The position numbers and the translations under genes were made by a program. The notes under the pieces were generated by a model, which was given only the letters and a program-made list of their open reading frames with translations, searched no databases and was not told where the DNA came from. DNA of 42,079 nt from an uncultured Oscillospiraceae bacterium. GTDB lineage: Bacteria; Bacillota; Clostridia; Oscillospirales; Oscillospiraceae. The number at the start of each line of letters is the position of its first letter. Positions within the stretch are counted from its first letter, which is position 1. Below, one piece after another: positions 8,623 to 15,538 of this stretch. The DNA is taken from assembly GCA_946546815.1 (NCBI GenBank), contig CAMNOL010000008.1:1-42079 (forward strand). Direction: 5' to 3'.

Positions 8623-8688
8623 ATTTGCCGGCCCTTCGGCCTCCGTCGGGCAAATGGACCGATTGGAAGGCTCCGGCGGGCATGGACC
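8623..8688 (+). repeat. Hairpin plus imperfect direct repeat, unknown role
   Basis: ATTTGCC (8623-8629) pairs with the GGCAAAT of 8649-8655 around an inner GGCC/GGCC stem. The segment 8638-8660 is then repeated imperfectly at 8669-8688 (GGCYTCCG...GGGC...ATGGACC). The 465-bp gap 8492-8956 holds this, the terminator, three operator-like sites and the transketolase promoter. I see no convincing gene in it. Confidence 0.4.
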
Positions 8689-8751
8689 AGCCTGAAAACC
8701 CACTCCAGGGGAGAATAGCAGTCGGTTCAGAGATTCTGGCGCTTGCTCATA

Positions 8752-8760
8752 TGTCTGACA
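8752..8760 (+). promoter_or_regulatory. Operator-like TGTCTGACA, distal site
   Basis: Matches the TGTCNGACA palindrome, 76 bp upstream of the transketolase -35. It could be an auxiliary site for DNA looping, or chance. Confidence 0.4.
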
Positions 8761-8827
8761 AACTGCACAAAAAAGAAAAGCCAATTTTGTGAAAAACGTT
8801 GAAATAAGTTTTTACGCAAAAAAGCCC

Positions 8828-8856
8828 TTGACTTTGTCGGACAATCAGACTATATT
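8828..8856 (+). promoter_or_regulatory. Promoter of the transketolase operon
   Basis: TTGACT (8828-8833), 17-bp spacer, TATATT (8851-8856). The operator at 8835-8843 lies inside the spacer, so bound repressor would block polymerase. Confidence 0.8.
8835..8843 (+). promoter_or_regulatory. Operator TGTCGGACA within the spacer
   Basis: A perfect TGTC-G-GACA palindrome between -35 and -10. Its centre is 36 bp from the next site at 8871-8879. Confidence 0.65.
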
Positions 8857-8870
8857 GAAATCAGTCCAAA

Positions 8871-8879
8871 TGTCCGACA
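8871..8879 (+). promoter_or_regulatory. Operator TGTCCGACA downstream of the -10
   Basis: A perfect TGTC-C-GACA palindrome at about +10 to +20. It has the same position relative to the -35 as the site at the TRAP operon. Confidence 0.65.
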
Positions 8880-8956
8880 AAACAGAAAATAACAAACTGG
8901 CATACTACAAACTGAAATCCGCATCCATTCCAAAAAATCCATGAGGTGATTGCAAA

Positions 8957-9793
8957 ATGAAAGATGTATCCATCAAGGAATTGAAGAACATCGCCACTGA
9001 CCTGCGCATGAAGGTCGTTGACATGATTTACAAGGCTCAGTCCGGTCATCCCGGCGGCTCCCTCTCCGCAGCGGACTTCGTCACCGCAGCGTACTTCAAG
9101 TACATGAACGTGAACCCCCAGGACCCCCGCTGGCCCGATCGCGACCGCATGGTTCTCTCCAAAGGCCATGTCTGCCCCATCCAGTACGCCGCTCTGGCTA
9201 CCCTGGGCTTCTTCCCTGTGGAGGAGCTGGATACCCTGCGCAAGGAAGGCTCCAAGCTGCAGGGCCATCCTTCCATGAACAAGTGCCCCGGCATTGACAT
9301 CTCCACCGGCTCTCTGGGTCAGGGCCTGGCCTGCGCCGTGGGTATGGCTCTGGCCGGCAAGATCGACAAGAAGGACTACAAGGTCTTCTGTGTCGTCGGC
9401 GACGGCGAGTCTCAGGAAGGCGAGATCTGGGAAGCTGCCAACACCGCTCACAAGTACGGCCTGGACAATCTGATCGTCTTTGTGGACTTCAACAACCTGC
9501 AGATCGACGGCACCTGCGACGAGGTCATGCCCAACGGCGACCTGGGCAAGAAGTTCGAGGCCTTTGGCTTTGAGACGCTGGAGATCGACGGCCACGACAT
9601 GGAAGAGATCTGCGCCACTCTGGATAAGTGCTACGCCTCCAAGAACGGCAAGCCCAAGTGCATCTACGCTCACACCGTCAAGGGCAAGGGCGTTTCCTAC
9701 ATGGAGAACTCCTGCGCATGGCACGGCGTTGCTCCCAACAAGGACGAGTACGAGCAGGCTATGGCCGAGCTGAAGGCTCAGATCATCGAATAA
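8957..9793 (+). CDS. Transketolase, N-terminal (TPP-binding) subunit
   Basis: The 278-residue first half of a split transketolase, which moves a two-carbon ketol unit between a ketose donor and an aldose acceptor. ATG 8957 follows GAGGTGAT. Seen: KAQSGHPGGSLSAADF (N-terminal His motif), SKGHVCPIQYAAL, GSLGQGLACAVGMAL, and the thiamine-diphosphate/Mg motif VGDGESQEGEIWEAANTAHKYGLDNLIVFVDFNNLQIDG. The catalytic pyrimidine-domain half is the next gene, 22 bp away. Split transketolases are common in Clostridia and Archaea; some act in special routes (apulose 4-phosphate, sulfofructose) rather than in the pentose phosphate pathway. The TGTCNGACA-controlled promoter and the neighbouring TRAP, SDR and regulator genes suggest a substrate-specific enzyme. 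Codon use is strongly biased to GGC, CTG, ATC and CGC, as in highly expressed genes. Confidence 0.93.
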   Translation: MKDVSIKELKNIATDLRMKVVDMIYKAQSGHPGGSLSAADFVTAAYFKYMNVNPQDPRWPDRDRMVLSKGHVCPIQYAALATLGFFPVEELDTLRKEGSKLQGHPSMNKCPGIDISTGSLGQGLACAVGMALAGKIDKKDYKVFCVVGDGESQEGEIWEAANTAHKYGLDNLIVFVDFNNLQIDGTCDEVMPNGDLGKKFEAFGFETLEIDGHDMEEICATLDKCYASKNGKPKCIYAHTVKGKGVSYMENSCAWHGVAPNKDEYEQAMAELKAQIIE

Positions 9794-9815
9794 TCAGTTC
9801 AGGAGGGACATGACA

Positions 9816-10775
9816 ATGAGCGAATTGAAAAAGATTGCAACCCGTGATGGTTTTGGCGAGGAAATGGTTGCTCTGGGTGCAGAGAACTCCAACGTCATGA
9901 TCGTTGACATTGATATCGGAAAGAGCTGCAAGACCAAGGCATTCCGCGAGGCTTATTCCTCCGAATACCATGACGACAAGAACCAGTACGTCAACGTGGG
10001 CATCGCCGAGCAGAACGGCGCCGGCGTCGCTGCCGGCCTGGCCACCTGCGGCAAGATCCCCTTCGTGGTCACCTATGCGGTGTTCGGCTCCCTGCGTATG
10101 TGCGAGATGATCCGTCAGGAAGTCTGCTACCCCAACCTGAACGTGAAGTTTGCCTGCTCCCACGGCGGCGTGACGCCCGCCAACGACGGCGCCTCCCACC
10201 AGGCCATCGAGGACATGGGCGTGCTGCGCACCATCCCCAACATGACCATAATCATGCCCGCCGACTATGTTTCCGCCAAGAAGCTGACCCGCGCTGCTGC
10301 TGAGACCTACGGTCCCATGTTCCTGCGCTTCACCCGTGACGCTGTGGATCAGATCTATGACGAGAGCGTGGAGCTGGTCATCGGCAAGGCCCATCAGATC
10401 CAGGACGGCAAGGACGTTGCCATCATCGCCAACGGCGACACCGTCCGCCTGGCTGTCGCTGCAGCCAAGGAGCTGGCTGCCAAGGGTATCTCCGCCCGGG
10501 TGCTGGATATGCACACCATCAAGCCCCTGGACGTGGAAGCGGTCACCGCCGCCGTCAACGAGATCGGCAAGATCATCACCGTGGAAGACCACAACATCCT
10601 GAACGGCCTGGGCTCCGCTGTCTGCGAAGTCGTCGCCGAGATGGGCAAGGGCATCGTCAAGCGCATCGGCATCCAGGATCAGTTCGGCGAGTCCGCTCCT
10701 TATGAGCGCCTGCTGGCCAAGAACGGCATTACCGTTGAGAACATCGTCAAGACCGCTGAGGATCTGCAGAAGTAA
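9816..10775 (+). CDS. Transketolase, C-terminal (pyrimidine-domain) subunit
   Basis: The 319-residue second half of the split transketolase, forming the active site with the upstream subunit. I chose ATG 9816 (MSELKKIATRDGFG) over ATG 9810 because AGGAGG at 9801-9806 is then 9 bases away rather than 3. Seen: VDIDIGKSCKTKAFREAY, the glutamate that activates TPP in NVGIAEQNGAGVAAGLA, FACSHGGVTPANDGASHQAIEDMGVLRTIPNM, GPMFLRFTRD, and the C-terminal transketolase domain VLDMHTIKPLD and TVEDHNILNGLGSAV. The length and domain order are standard for the split form. Together with the first subunit it makes a complete enzyme. Confidence 0.93.
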   Translation: MSELKKIATRDGFGEEMVALGAENSNVMIVDIDIGKSCKTKAFREAYSSEYHDDKNQYVNVGIAEQNGAGVAAGLATCGKIPFVVTYAVFGSLRMCEMIRQEVCYPNLNVKFACSHGGVTPANDGASHQAIEDMGVLRTIPNMTIIMPADYVSAKKLTRAAAETYGPMFLRFTRDAVDQIYDESVELVIGKAHQIQDGKDVAIIANGDTVRLAVAAAKELAAKGISARVLDMHTIKPLDVEAVTAAVNEIGKIITVEDHNILNGLGSAVCEVVAEMGKGIVKRIGIQDQFGESAPYERLLAKNGITVENIVKTAEDLQK

Positions 10776-10790
10776 TTCCATGAACCAACC

Positions 10791-10814
10791 GGAGAGGCTG
10801 AACCCGGCCTCTCC
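10791..10814 (+). other. Hairpin after the transketolase genes
   Basis: GGAGAGGC (10791-10798) pairs with GCCTCTCC (10807-10814). The bases after it are not T-rich, so it is at best a weak terminator or a processing/stability hairpin. Confidence 0.5.
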
Positions 10815-10891
10815 TTCCGAAAGAAGCGGCGGAACGAATAGAGACGATTCGCTGTGCAGCTTCCATATTGCATTCTAATTTCTTAGGTCAA

Positions 10892-10952
10892 TTAACAGGG
10901 GGACGGACCATTTAACTGCCAACTCCGACTCCTATCACCTTCCCTCTGTTAA
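10892..10952 (+). other. Long hairpin in the leader of the SDR gene
   Basis: TTAACAGGGGGA (10892-10903) pairs with TCCCTCTGTTAA (10941-10952), 12 bp with one G-T pair, around a 37-nt loop. It ends 6 bases before the ribosome site GGAGG of the SDR gene. It may be a translational control element, an RNA processing site or the operator of an internal promoter. Confidence 0.55.
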
Positions 10953-10971
10953 CTATTTGGAGGTATTTATT

Positions 10972-11730
10972 ATGTTTGATTTTACTAATCAGGTCGTTCT
11001 GATCACTGGTGCCGGTTCTCCCAACGGCATGGGCCGTGTTTTTGCCCGGGATTTTGCCAAGCTGGGCGCTAAGGTCATCCTGGTGGACATCAACCAGGCC
11101 GGCGTTGACGCCAACGTCAAAGAGCTGAGAGACGCCGGCTACAAAGCCGACGGCTATGAGGCCAACCTGACCGATGAGGCCGCTGTCAAGAAGCTGGTCG
11201 CTGATGTCGTCGCTGCTGACGGCCACATCGACGTGCTGATCAACAACGCTGGTATTTCCCAGAAGGTCACCGTCGCTGACATGACCCTGGACGACATGAA
11301 GCGCATCTTTAACGTCAACATGTTTGGCCTGTTCCTGCTGACCCGTGAGGTCTGCGAGGTCATGAAGAAGCAGAAGTACGGCCGTATCGTGCATCTGTCC
11401 TCCGTTTCCGGCAAGCGGGGCGGCGGCGTGTTCGGCGGCGCTCACTACTCCGCTTCCAAGGCTGCTGTTCTGGGCTTCTCCAAGAACCTGGCCCGTGAGG
11501 TCTCCGAGTACGGCATCACCACCAACTGCGTGGCTCCCGGCCTGATCAACACCCACATCTGGAAGAGCATGCCCGCTGAGCAGGCTCAGAAGGTCATCGA
11601 CACCATTCCCATGGGCCGTGCCGGTGAGCCGGAAGAGGTCTCTGCTGCCGTGGTGTTCCTGGCTTCCAAGGAAGCTTCCTACATCACCGGTGAGGAAATC
11701 GACATCAACGGCGGTTCCCACATGGACTAA
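10972..11730 (+). CDS. Short-chain dehydrogenase/reductase (SDR family)
   Basis: A 252-residue classical NAD(P)-dependent SDR. ATG 10972 is 8 bases after GGAGG. Rossmann motif TGAGSPNGMG (residues 13-22), NNAG, catalytic Ser in SSVSG and YSASK (Tyr and Lys). Asp in LVDIN at the end of the second strand favours NAD(H). The C-terminus GEEIDINGGSHMD is typical of FabG-like and sugar-alcohol dehydrogenases. It probably oxidises or reduces a hydroxyl of the compound imported by the TRAP system, for example a sugar acid or polyol. FabG itself is less likely because no fatty-acid genes are near. It shares the strong codon bias of the transketolase genes and probably their transcript. Confidence 0.88.
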   Translation: MFDFTNQVVLITGAGSPNGMGRVFARDFAKLGAKVILVDINQAGVDANVKELRDAGYKADGYEANLTDEAAVKKLVADVVAADGHIDVLINNAGISQKVTVADMTLDDMKRIFNVNMFGLFLLTREVCEVMKKQKYGRIVHLSSVSGKRGGGVFGGAHYSASKAAVLGFSKNLAREVSEYGITTNCVAPGLINTHIWKSMPAEQAQKVIDTIPMGRAGEPEEVSAAVVFLASKEASYITGEEIDINGGSHMD

Positions 11731-11740
11731 TGGGAGTTTG

Positions 11741-11767
11741 TGCAGGCAGGACCTGCTCCTGTCTGCA
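11741..11767 (+). terminator. Hairpin after the SDR gene, possible weak terminator
   Basis: TGCAGGCAGGA (11741-11751) pairs with TCCTGTCTGCA (11757-11767), 11 bp with one G-T pair, 10 bp after the stop. There is no T tract, so it may serve 3-prime end stability instead. Confidence 0.5.
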
Positions 11768-11818
11768 TGAAACCTCCACATTTACTCAGGTAATTCGCTG
11801 AAAAGCGTTTTGCTCCTT

Positions 11819-11910
11819 GCCCCCTCTCTAAAGCGGCGGACAACAGCATAGTGGCAAGCTGCTTGTTCGCCGCGCCCCCTTCTTATCTGATCCCTTCCCG
11901 GAGAGGGGGC
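11819..11910 (+). other. Nested stem structure, candidate structured RNA or terminator
   Basis: A perfect outer stem GCCCCCTCTC (11819-11828) and GAGAGGGGGC (11901-11910) encloses an inner hairpin GCGGCGGACAA (11833-11843) with TTGTTCGCCGC (11863-11873). TCTTTTC follows the outer stem. The 378-bp gap 11731-12108 contains this, the hairpin before it and the regulator promoter, and no gene that I can see. Confidence 0.55.
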
Positions 11911-12045
11911 TCTTTTCAAAAATTTTATATCAGACAAAATACATATCAGGACGGAGATATGAAACCAGACAACCGATAAATAAGAAGAAAATAGAATGGA
12001 GATTGCTGGCAATTCCGGAATAACCCCTGGATTTCGAAATAATTC

Positions 12046-12074
12046 TTGACGGATTGAGAAAACTGTATTATGTT
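12046..12074 (+). promoter_or_regulatory. Promoter of the GntR-rpiB-rpe operon
   Basis: TTGACG (12046-12051), 17-bp spacer, TATGTT (12069-12074), immediately followed by an operator-like site. Confidence 0.55.
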
Positions 12075-12077
12075 ATA

Positions 12078-12086
12078 TGTACGACA
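12078..12086 (+). promoter_or_regulatory. Operator-like TGTACGACA, likely autoregulation
   Basis: One mismatch from TGTCNGACA (A instead of C in the left half), placed at about +1. A further one-mismatch copy TATCAGACA lies at 11928-11936. Confidence 0.5.
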
Positions 12087-12108
12087 AAAGAGAAGGGGGT
12101 CTCCAATC

Positions 12109-12843
12109 ATGCCACAAACTCCGTCTTACCTCAAAAGCCTGAAAAAAGAATCCGTCGTTCAGAGCGTGATCAATGTCCTGACTGACGCCATTCGCACCAA
12201 GGAATTGAAGCCGGGAGACCGTATTCCGCCTGAGCCTGAACTGGCTGCCTCTCTGGGGGTTGCCCGCAGCTCCGTGCGGGAAGCGATTAAAATTCTGACC
12301 TATCTGGGCGTGCTGGAAAGCAAGCGCAGCGAAGGTACCTTCGTCTGCAGCGGCTTTAAAGAAAGCATGATTGATCCTATGGTCTACGGAATCATTCTGA
12401 ATCAGAACTCCACGGAAAACCTGATCGAGCTGCAGGGGATGATTGAATCCGGCTCCATGCGGCTGGCCATTCAGAAATGCACCGACGAGGAGCTGGAACA
12501 ACTGGCGGAAATCATTGAACAGATGCGCGAGGCGGTAAAGGACACAGACGACCCGGTGGAGAGATTCTTCCGGGTTGATAACAGTTTTCACGCTGCCATT
12601 CAGGAAATGGGGAAGAATCCGCTGGTGAAGAAGATCAGCCGTGTCATCGGCACGCTGACCTATGCCATGCGGCATCAGATTGTACAGACCATGCTGGAAA
12701 CCGGACGCTCAGAAGAGCTGATTGCCGTCCATGTCCGCCTGTACGATATTCTGAAAACCAAGGATGCCGGCAATCTGGATGCCGATGTGCTGGCAACCTA
12801 CTTCACGGACGCGCTGAAGGAAGGGGAGCCTGAGGTGAAGTAA
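12109..12843 (+). CDS. GntR-family transcriptional regulator, FadR/FCD type
   Basis: A 244-residue metabolite-responsive DNA-binding protein. I chose ATG 12109 (MPQTPSYLKSLKKESVVQ) because AAGGGGG stands upstream; an in-frame ATG at 12070 falls inside the predicted promoter. Residues 15-85 form the winged helix (ELKPGDRIPPEPELAASLGVARSSVREAIKILTYLGVLESKRSEGTFV). Residues 100-235 form the all-helical FCD effector domain, with FFRVDNSFHAAI carrying the Asp-x3-His metal/ligand motif and HVRLYDIL the later His. FCD regulators usually bind organic or sugar acids. Predicted to control the TRAP, transketolase and its own operon through TGTCNGACA. rpiB follows 27 bp later. Confidence 0.92.
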   Translation: MPQTPSYLKSLKKESVVQSVINVLTDAIRTKELKPGDRIPPEPELAASLGVARSSVREAIKILTYLGVLESKRSEGTFVCSGFKESMIDPMVYGIILNQNSTENLIELQGMIESGSMRLAIQKCTDEELEQLAEIIEQMREAVKDTDDPVERFFRVDNSFHAAIQEMGKNPLVKKISRVIGTLTYAMRHQIVQTMLETGRSEELIAVHVRLYDILKTKDAGNLDADVLATYFTDALKEGEPEVK

Positions 12844-12870
12844 CCAATCCTTACAAAGGAGAACGTTACG

Positions 12871-13347
12871 ATGAAACTTGCAATTGGCAATGACCATACC
12901 GCACTGGAAATGAAGCGGGAGATTATCGACCTGCTGAAGGACAGAGGAATTGAAGTTGTGGATGTCGGTACCAATCAGACCGGCAGCTTCCCCTATGCAG
13001 TCAGCGGCTACCGGGTTGCAAAACTGGTAGCGGAGGGCAAGGTGGACGGCGGCGTGCTGATCTGCGGTACCGGCGTTGGCATTTCTCTGGCTGCAAACAA
13101 GGTCAAGGGTGTGCGCGCCTGCGTGTGCAGTGAGCCTTACACCGCCCGCCTGTCCAAGCAGCACAACAACAGCAACATCATCGCCTTTGGCGCTCGTGTG
13201 ATCGGCGTGGAAATGGCCAAGCTGATCGTGACCGAGTGGCTGGATGCGGAGTTCCAGGGCGGCCGCCATGCCGCAAGAGTGGATATGATCATGGAGATCG
13301 AGGCCACTCAGGGGCTAAAGGCCGCAGAAGAATACAAGGAGGGTTGA
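12871..13347 (+). CDS. rpiB: RpiB/LacAB-family sugar-phosphate isomerase
   Basis: A 158-residue aldose-ketose isomerase; the family standard reaction is ribose 5-phosphate to ribulose 5-phosphate. ATG 12871 follows AAAGGAG. Seen: GNDHTALEMK at the start, catalytic Cys65 in LICGTGVGISLAANK, HNNSNIIAFGARVIG and GGRHAARVDMI. The Asp-His pair and Cys65 fit RpiB. The segment GSFPYAVSGYRVAKLV differs from the usual DYPDYA in RpiB, so a relative acting on another four- to six-carbon sugar (phosphate) is possible. In an operon with the GntR regulator and rpe, and likely part of the same catabolic route as the TRAP and transketolase genes. Confidence 0.88.
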   Translation: MKLAIGNDHTALEMKREIIDLLKDRGIEVVDVGTNQTGSFPYAVSGYRVAKLVAEGKVDGGVLICGTGVGISLAANKVKGVRACVCSEPYTARLSKQHNNSNIIAFGARVIGVEMAKLIVTEWLDAEFQGGRHAARVDMIMEIEATQGLKAAEEYKEG

Positions 13348-13350
13348 GTT

Positions 13351-14001
13351 ATGGCAATGCTGGCACCTTCTGTTTTATCTGCAAATTTTGCACATCTGGA
13401 GCAGGACTGCCGGGACGCGCTGGAGGGCGGCGCAAAGCTGCTCCACTACGACGTGATGGACGGACACTTTGTGCCCAACATCAGCTTCGGCATTCCGGTG
13501 CTGAAAAGCATCCACAAGGCCATGCCCGACGCCTTCTTTGATGTGCACCTGATGATCACCGATCCCATTGACTATGTCCACGCCTTTGCGGATGCCGGTG
13601 CATCCCTGATCAATTTCCATGTGGAGAGCAACTCCGATGCACAGAAGACGCTGGACGCCATCAAGGCGGAGGGCTGCAAGACCGGTATGACCATCAAGCC
13701 GGCTACCCCAGCAGAGGAAGTGTTCCCCTATCTGGATCAGCTGGATCTGGTGCTGGTTATGAGCGTAGAGCCCGGCTTCGGCGGGCAGAAGTTCATGGCT
13801 GATATGCTGGACAAGGTCCGCGCACTGGCCGCAGAGCGGGAGCGCAGGGGTCTGAACTTCCTCATTGAGATCGACGGCGGCATCAACGAGCACACCGGTG
13901 CTCAGGCGACTGCCGCAGGTGTTGACATTTTGGTAGCGGGCAGCACGGCCTTTGCCGTGCCGGATGTGAAAGCCGCCTGCCAGACGCTGTCCAACCTGTA
14001 A
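13351..14001 (+). CDS. rpe: Ribulose-phosphate 3-epimerase
   Basis: A 216-residue TIM-barrel enzyme that interconverts ribulose 5-phosphate and xylulose 5-phosphate in the pentose phosphate pathway. ATG 13351 lies 3 bases after the rpiB stop, and AAGGAGG inside the rpiB end serves it. Motifs: APSVLSANFAHL, metal site HYDVMDGHFVPN, VHLMI, MSVEPGFGGQKF, second catalytic Asp in EIDGGIN, and phosphate site LVAGSTAF. It supplies or consumes xylulose 5-phosphate, the usual transketolase donor, which links it to the split transketolase. Related epimerases for allulose 6-phosphate exist, but the motifs here are those of Rpe. Confidence 0.93.
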   Translation: MAMLAPSVLSANFAHLEQDCRDALEGGAKLLHYDVMDGHFVPNISFGIPVLKSIHKAMPDAFFDVHLMITDPIDYVHAFADAGASLINFHVESNSDAQKTLDAIKAEGCKTGMTIKPATPAEEVFPYLDQLDLVLVMSVEPGFGGQKFMADMLDKVRALAAERERRGLNFLIEIDGGINEHTGAQATAAGVDILVAGSTAFAVPDVKAACQTLSNL

Positions 14002-14012
14002 CTGATATGATA

Positions 14013-14050
14013 AAGAGCTGCTTCCCGGTTCAGGAGCAGCTCTTTTCGTT
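14013..14050 (+). terminator. Intrinsic terminator after rpe
   Basis: AAGAGCTGCT (14013-14022) pairs with AGCAGCTCTT (14035-14044), then TTCGTTTC. The stem may also serve the convergent threonine aldolase gene. Confidence 0.8.
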
Positions 14051-14106
14051 TCTCATGGTTCAGAAAAAGCGGTCTCAGAACAGTATTCGGCAAGAAACCA
14101 CTTCTG

Positions 14107-15132
14107 TTACAGAATTTCCCTCAGTTTCTGAATGTCCTCAGGGGTAGTGGACCAGCTGGTGGCAAGGCGCACCACGGTGTGGTCAGCGTCCGGCTTCTCC
14201 CAGAAGCTAAGGGCCACCTGTTGTTTCAGCTCCTCCAGACGCCGGTCCTCCAGCACCACAAACTGCTGGTTGGTGGGGGACTCCAGATAGAAGTGACACC
14301 CCTTTTCCCGCAGCACAGCTTTCAGCTGCTCGGCCATTTCAATGGCGTGCCGGCTGATTTCAAAATACAGCCCGTCGGTGAACAGGGTGTCGAACTGGAC
14401 ACCCAGCAGGCGGCCTTTGGCCAGCAGGGCGCCGTGGAGCTTCACCGTGGTCAGCAGGTGGGCAGGGGCGTTGCCCCGGGGGAAGACCACCGCTTCCCCG
14501 CACAGCGCTCCGACTTTTGTGCCGCCGATGTAAAACACGTCGCACAGGCGGGCGATGTCCTGCAGGGTGACGTCGGTGTGCAGGCTCATCAGTCCGTAGC
14601 CCAGCCGTGCGCCGTCCAGAAACAGGGGAATGTGATAGCGCTTGCATATGGAGGACAGCGCTTCCAAATCCTCCAGGGTGTACAGCGTGCCGTACTCGGT
14701 GGGGTGGGAGATGTACACCATGCCGGGGAATACCATGTGGTCATGGTTGTCGTCGGCGTAAAATCTCTCCAGAAAGCCGTTCAGGGTGTCAGGGGCGATT
14801 TTTCCCTGGGCGTGGGGGACGGTCAGCACCTTGTGGCCGGTGTTTTCAATGGCTCCGGCCTCGTGGGCGTTGATATGGCCGGTCTCTGCCGCCACAACGC
14901 CCTGATAGTGCTGCAGCATGGCGGAAATGACCAGCGCATTGGTCTGGGTGCCGCCGGACAGGAAGGTCACCTGAGCCTCAGCACAGCCGCAGGCCGCCCG
15001 GATTTTCTCCCGGGCGCTCTCACAGTAGCGGTCGCTGCCGTAGCCGGACAGGGGCTCCAGATTGGTCTCCATCAGGCGCTCCAGGATTCTGGGGTGAGCG
15101 CCTGCGATGTAATCGCTTTCAAATGAAATCAT
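14107..15132 (-). CDS. Low-specificity L-threonine aldolase
   Basis: A 341-residue PLP enzyme that splits L-threonine or L-allo-threonine into glycine and acetaldehyde. I chose ATG at 15132 (MISFESDYIAGAHPRILERL) with AAAGGAG upstream; a longer in-frame extension lacks a ribosome site and has no similarity to the family. Seen: GYGSDRYCESAREKI, FLSGGTQTNALVISA, ETGHINAHEAGAIENTGHK, HPTEYGTLY, FLDGARLGYGL, and the PLP lysine Lys206 in YIGGTKVGAL. The length and motif order are normal. It has its own promoter (15206-15178). No linked amino-acid genes are near. Confidence 0.92.
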   Translation of the reverse strand: MISFESDYIAGAHPRILERLMETNLEPLSGYGSDRYCESAREKIRAACGCAEAQVTFLSGGTQTNALVISAMLQHYQGVVAAETGHINAHEAGAIENTGHKVLTVPHAQGKIAPDTLNGFLERFYADDNHDHMVFPGMVYISHPTEYGTLYTLEDLEALSSICKRYHIPLFLDGARLGYGLMSLHTDVTLQDIARLCDVFYIGGTKVGALCGEAVVFPRGNAPAHLLTTVKLHGALLAKGRLLGVQFDTLFTDGLYFEISRHAIEMAEQLKAVLREKGCHFYLESPTNQQFVVLEDRRLEELKQQVALSFWEKPDADHTVVRLATSWSTTPEDIQKLREIL

Positions 15133-15177
15133 CAGCTTGCTCCTTTTGTGTATCATATGGTTCAGAACATTGTGACC

Positions 15178-15206
15178 ATTATAGCCCGGTTTGCTGCAAA
15201 TGTCCA
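15178..15206 (-). promoter_or_regulatory. Promoter of the threonine aldolase gene
   Basis: Minus strand TGGACA (15206-15201), 17-bp spacer, TATAAT (15183-15178). The rest of the 406-bp gap 15133-15538 holds the marR promoter at its right end. Between them I see nothing definite. Confidence 0.7.
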
Positions 15207-15476
15207 TATCACGGATGCTTCTGGACGGACTCAAGCGGTTGGGAAAAGGAGGGCGTGGAGCAGATGGACGATGCCCCCTGGGGCTGGTGCCACAGCAGGA
15301 TGGCGCGTCGTTTCTGAGGGATCCTGCCGCAAAACAGCTCCTGCAAAGTCCTGGCAGAAGAAAAAAGCACAAATCATAGGGAGCGGCAGATGGTGCGAAA
15401 GGCAAAACCGCAGCGCCGGGACCGTTTCGTTTGTGTGACTGAGCCAGAGATTCTGTCGAAAATCAGCGGTTACCTC

Positions 15477-15505
15477 TTGACAACTGATGATTGTTAGCAT
15501 ATACT
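15477..15505 (+). promoter_or_regulatory. Promoter of the marR-feo region
   Basis: TTGACA (15477-15482), 17-bp spacer, TATACT (15500-15505). Nearly perfect sigma-A consensus. Confidence 0.85.
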
Positions 15506-15508
15506 AAC
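15493..15508 (+). promoter_or_regulatory. Operator-like inverted repeat over the -10
   Basis: GTTAG-N6-CTAAC overlaps the -10 of the marR promoter. Its size and place suit a MarR dimer, so autoregulation is likely. Confidence 0.6.
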
Positions 15509-15538
15509 TCGTAGTGGGATCTGGAACGAGGTGAGACG

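Noticed and set aside
8499-8792. 97-codon frame after dctM
   Set aside because: It runs through the operon terminator and has no ribosome site.
15133-15405. 91-residue N-terminal extension of threonine aldolase
   Set aside because: The family starts at the ATG at 15132, which has a good ribosome site, and the extension would cross the predicted promoter.
15148-15438. 96-codon frame in the threonine aldolase-marR gap
   Set aside because: No ribosome site, no domain pattern, and it covers the aldolase promoter.
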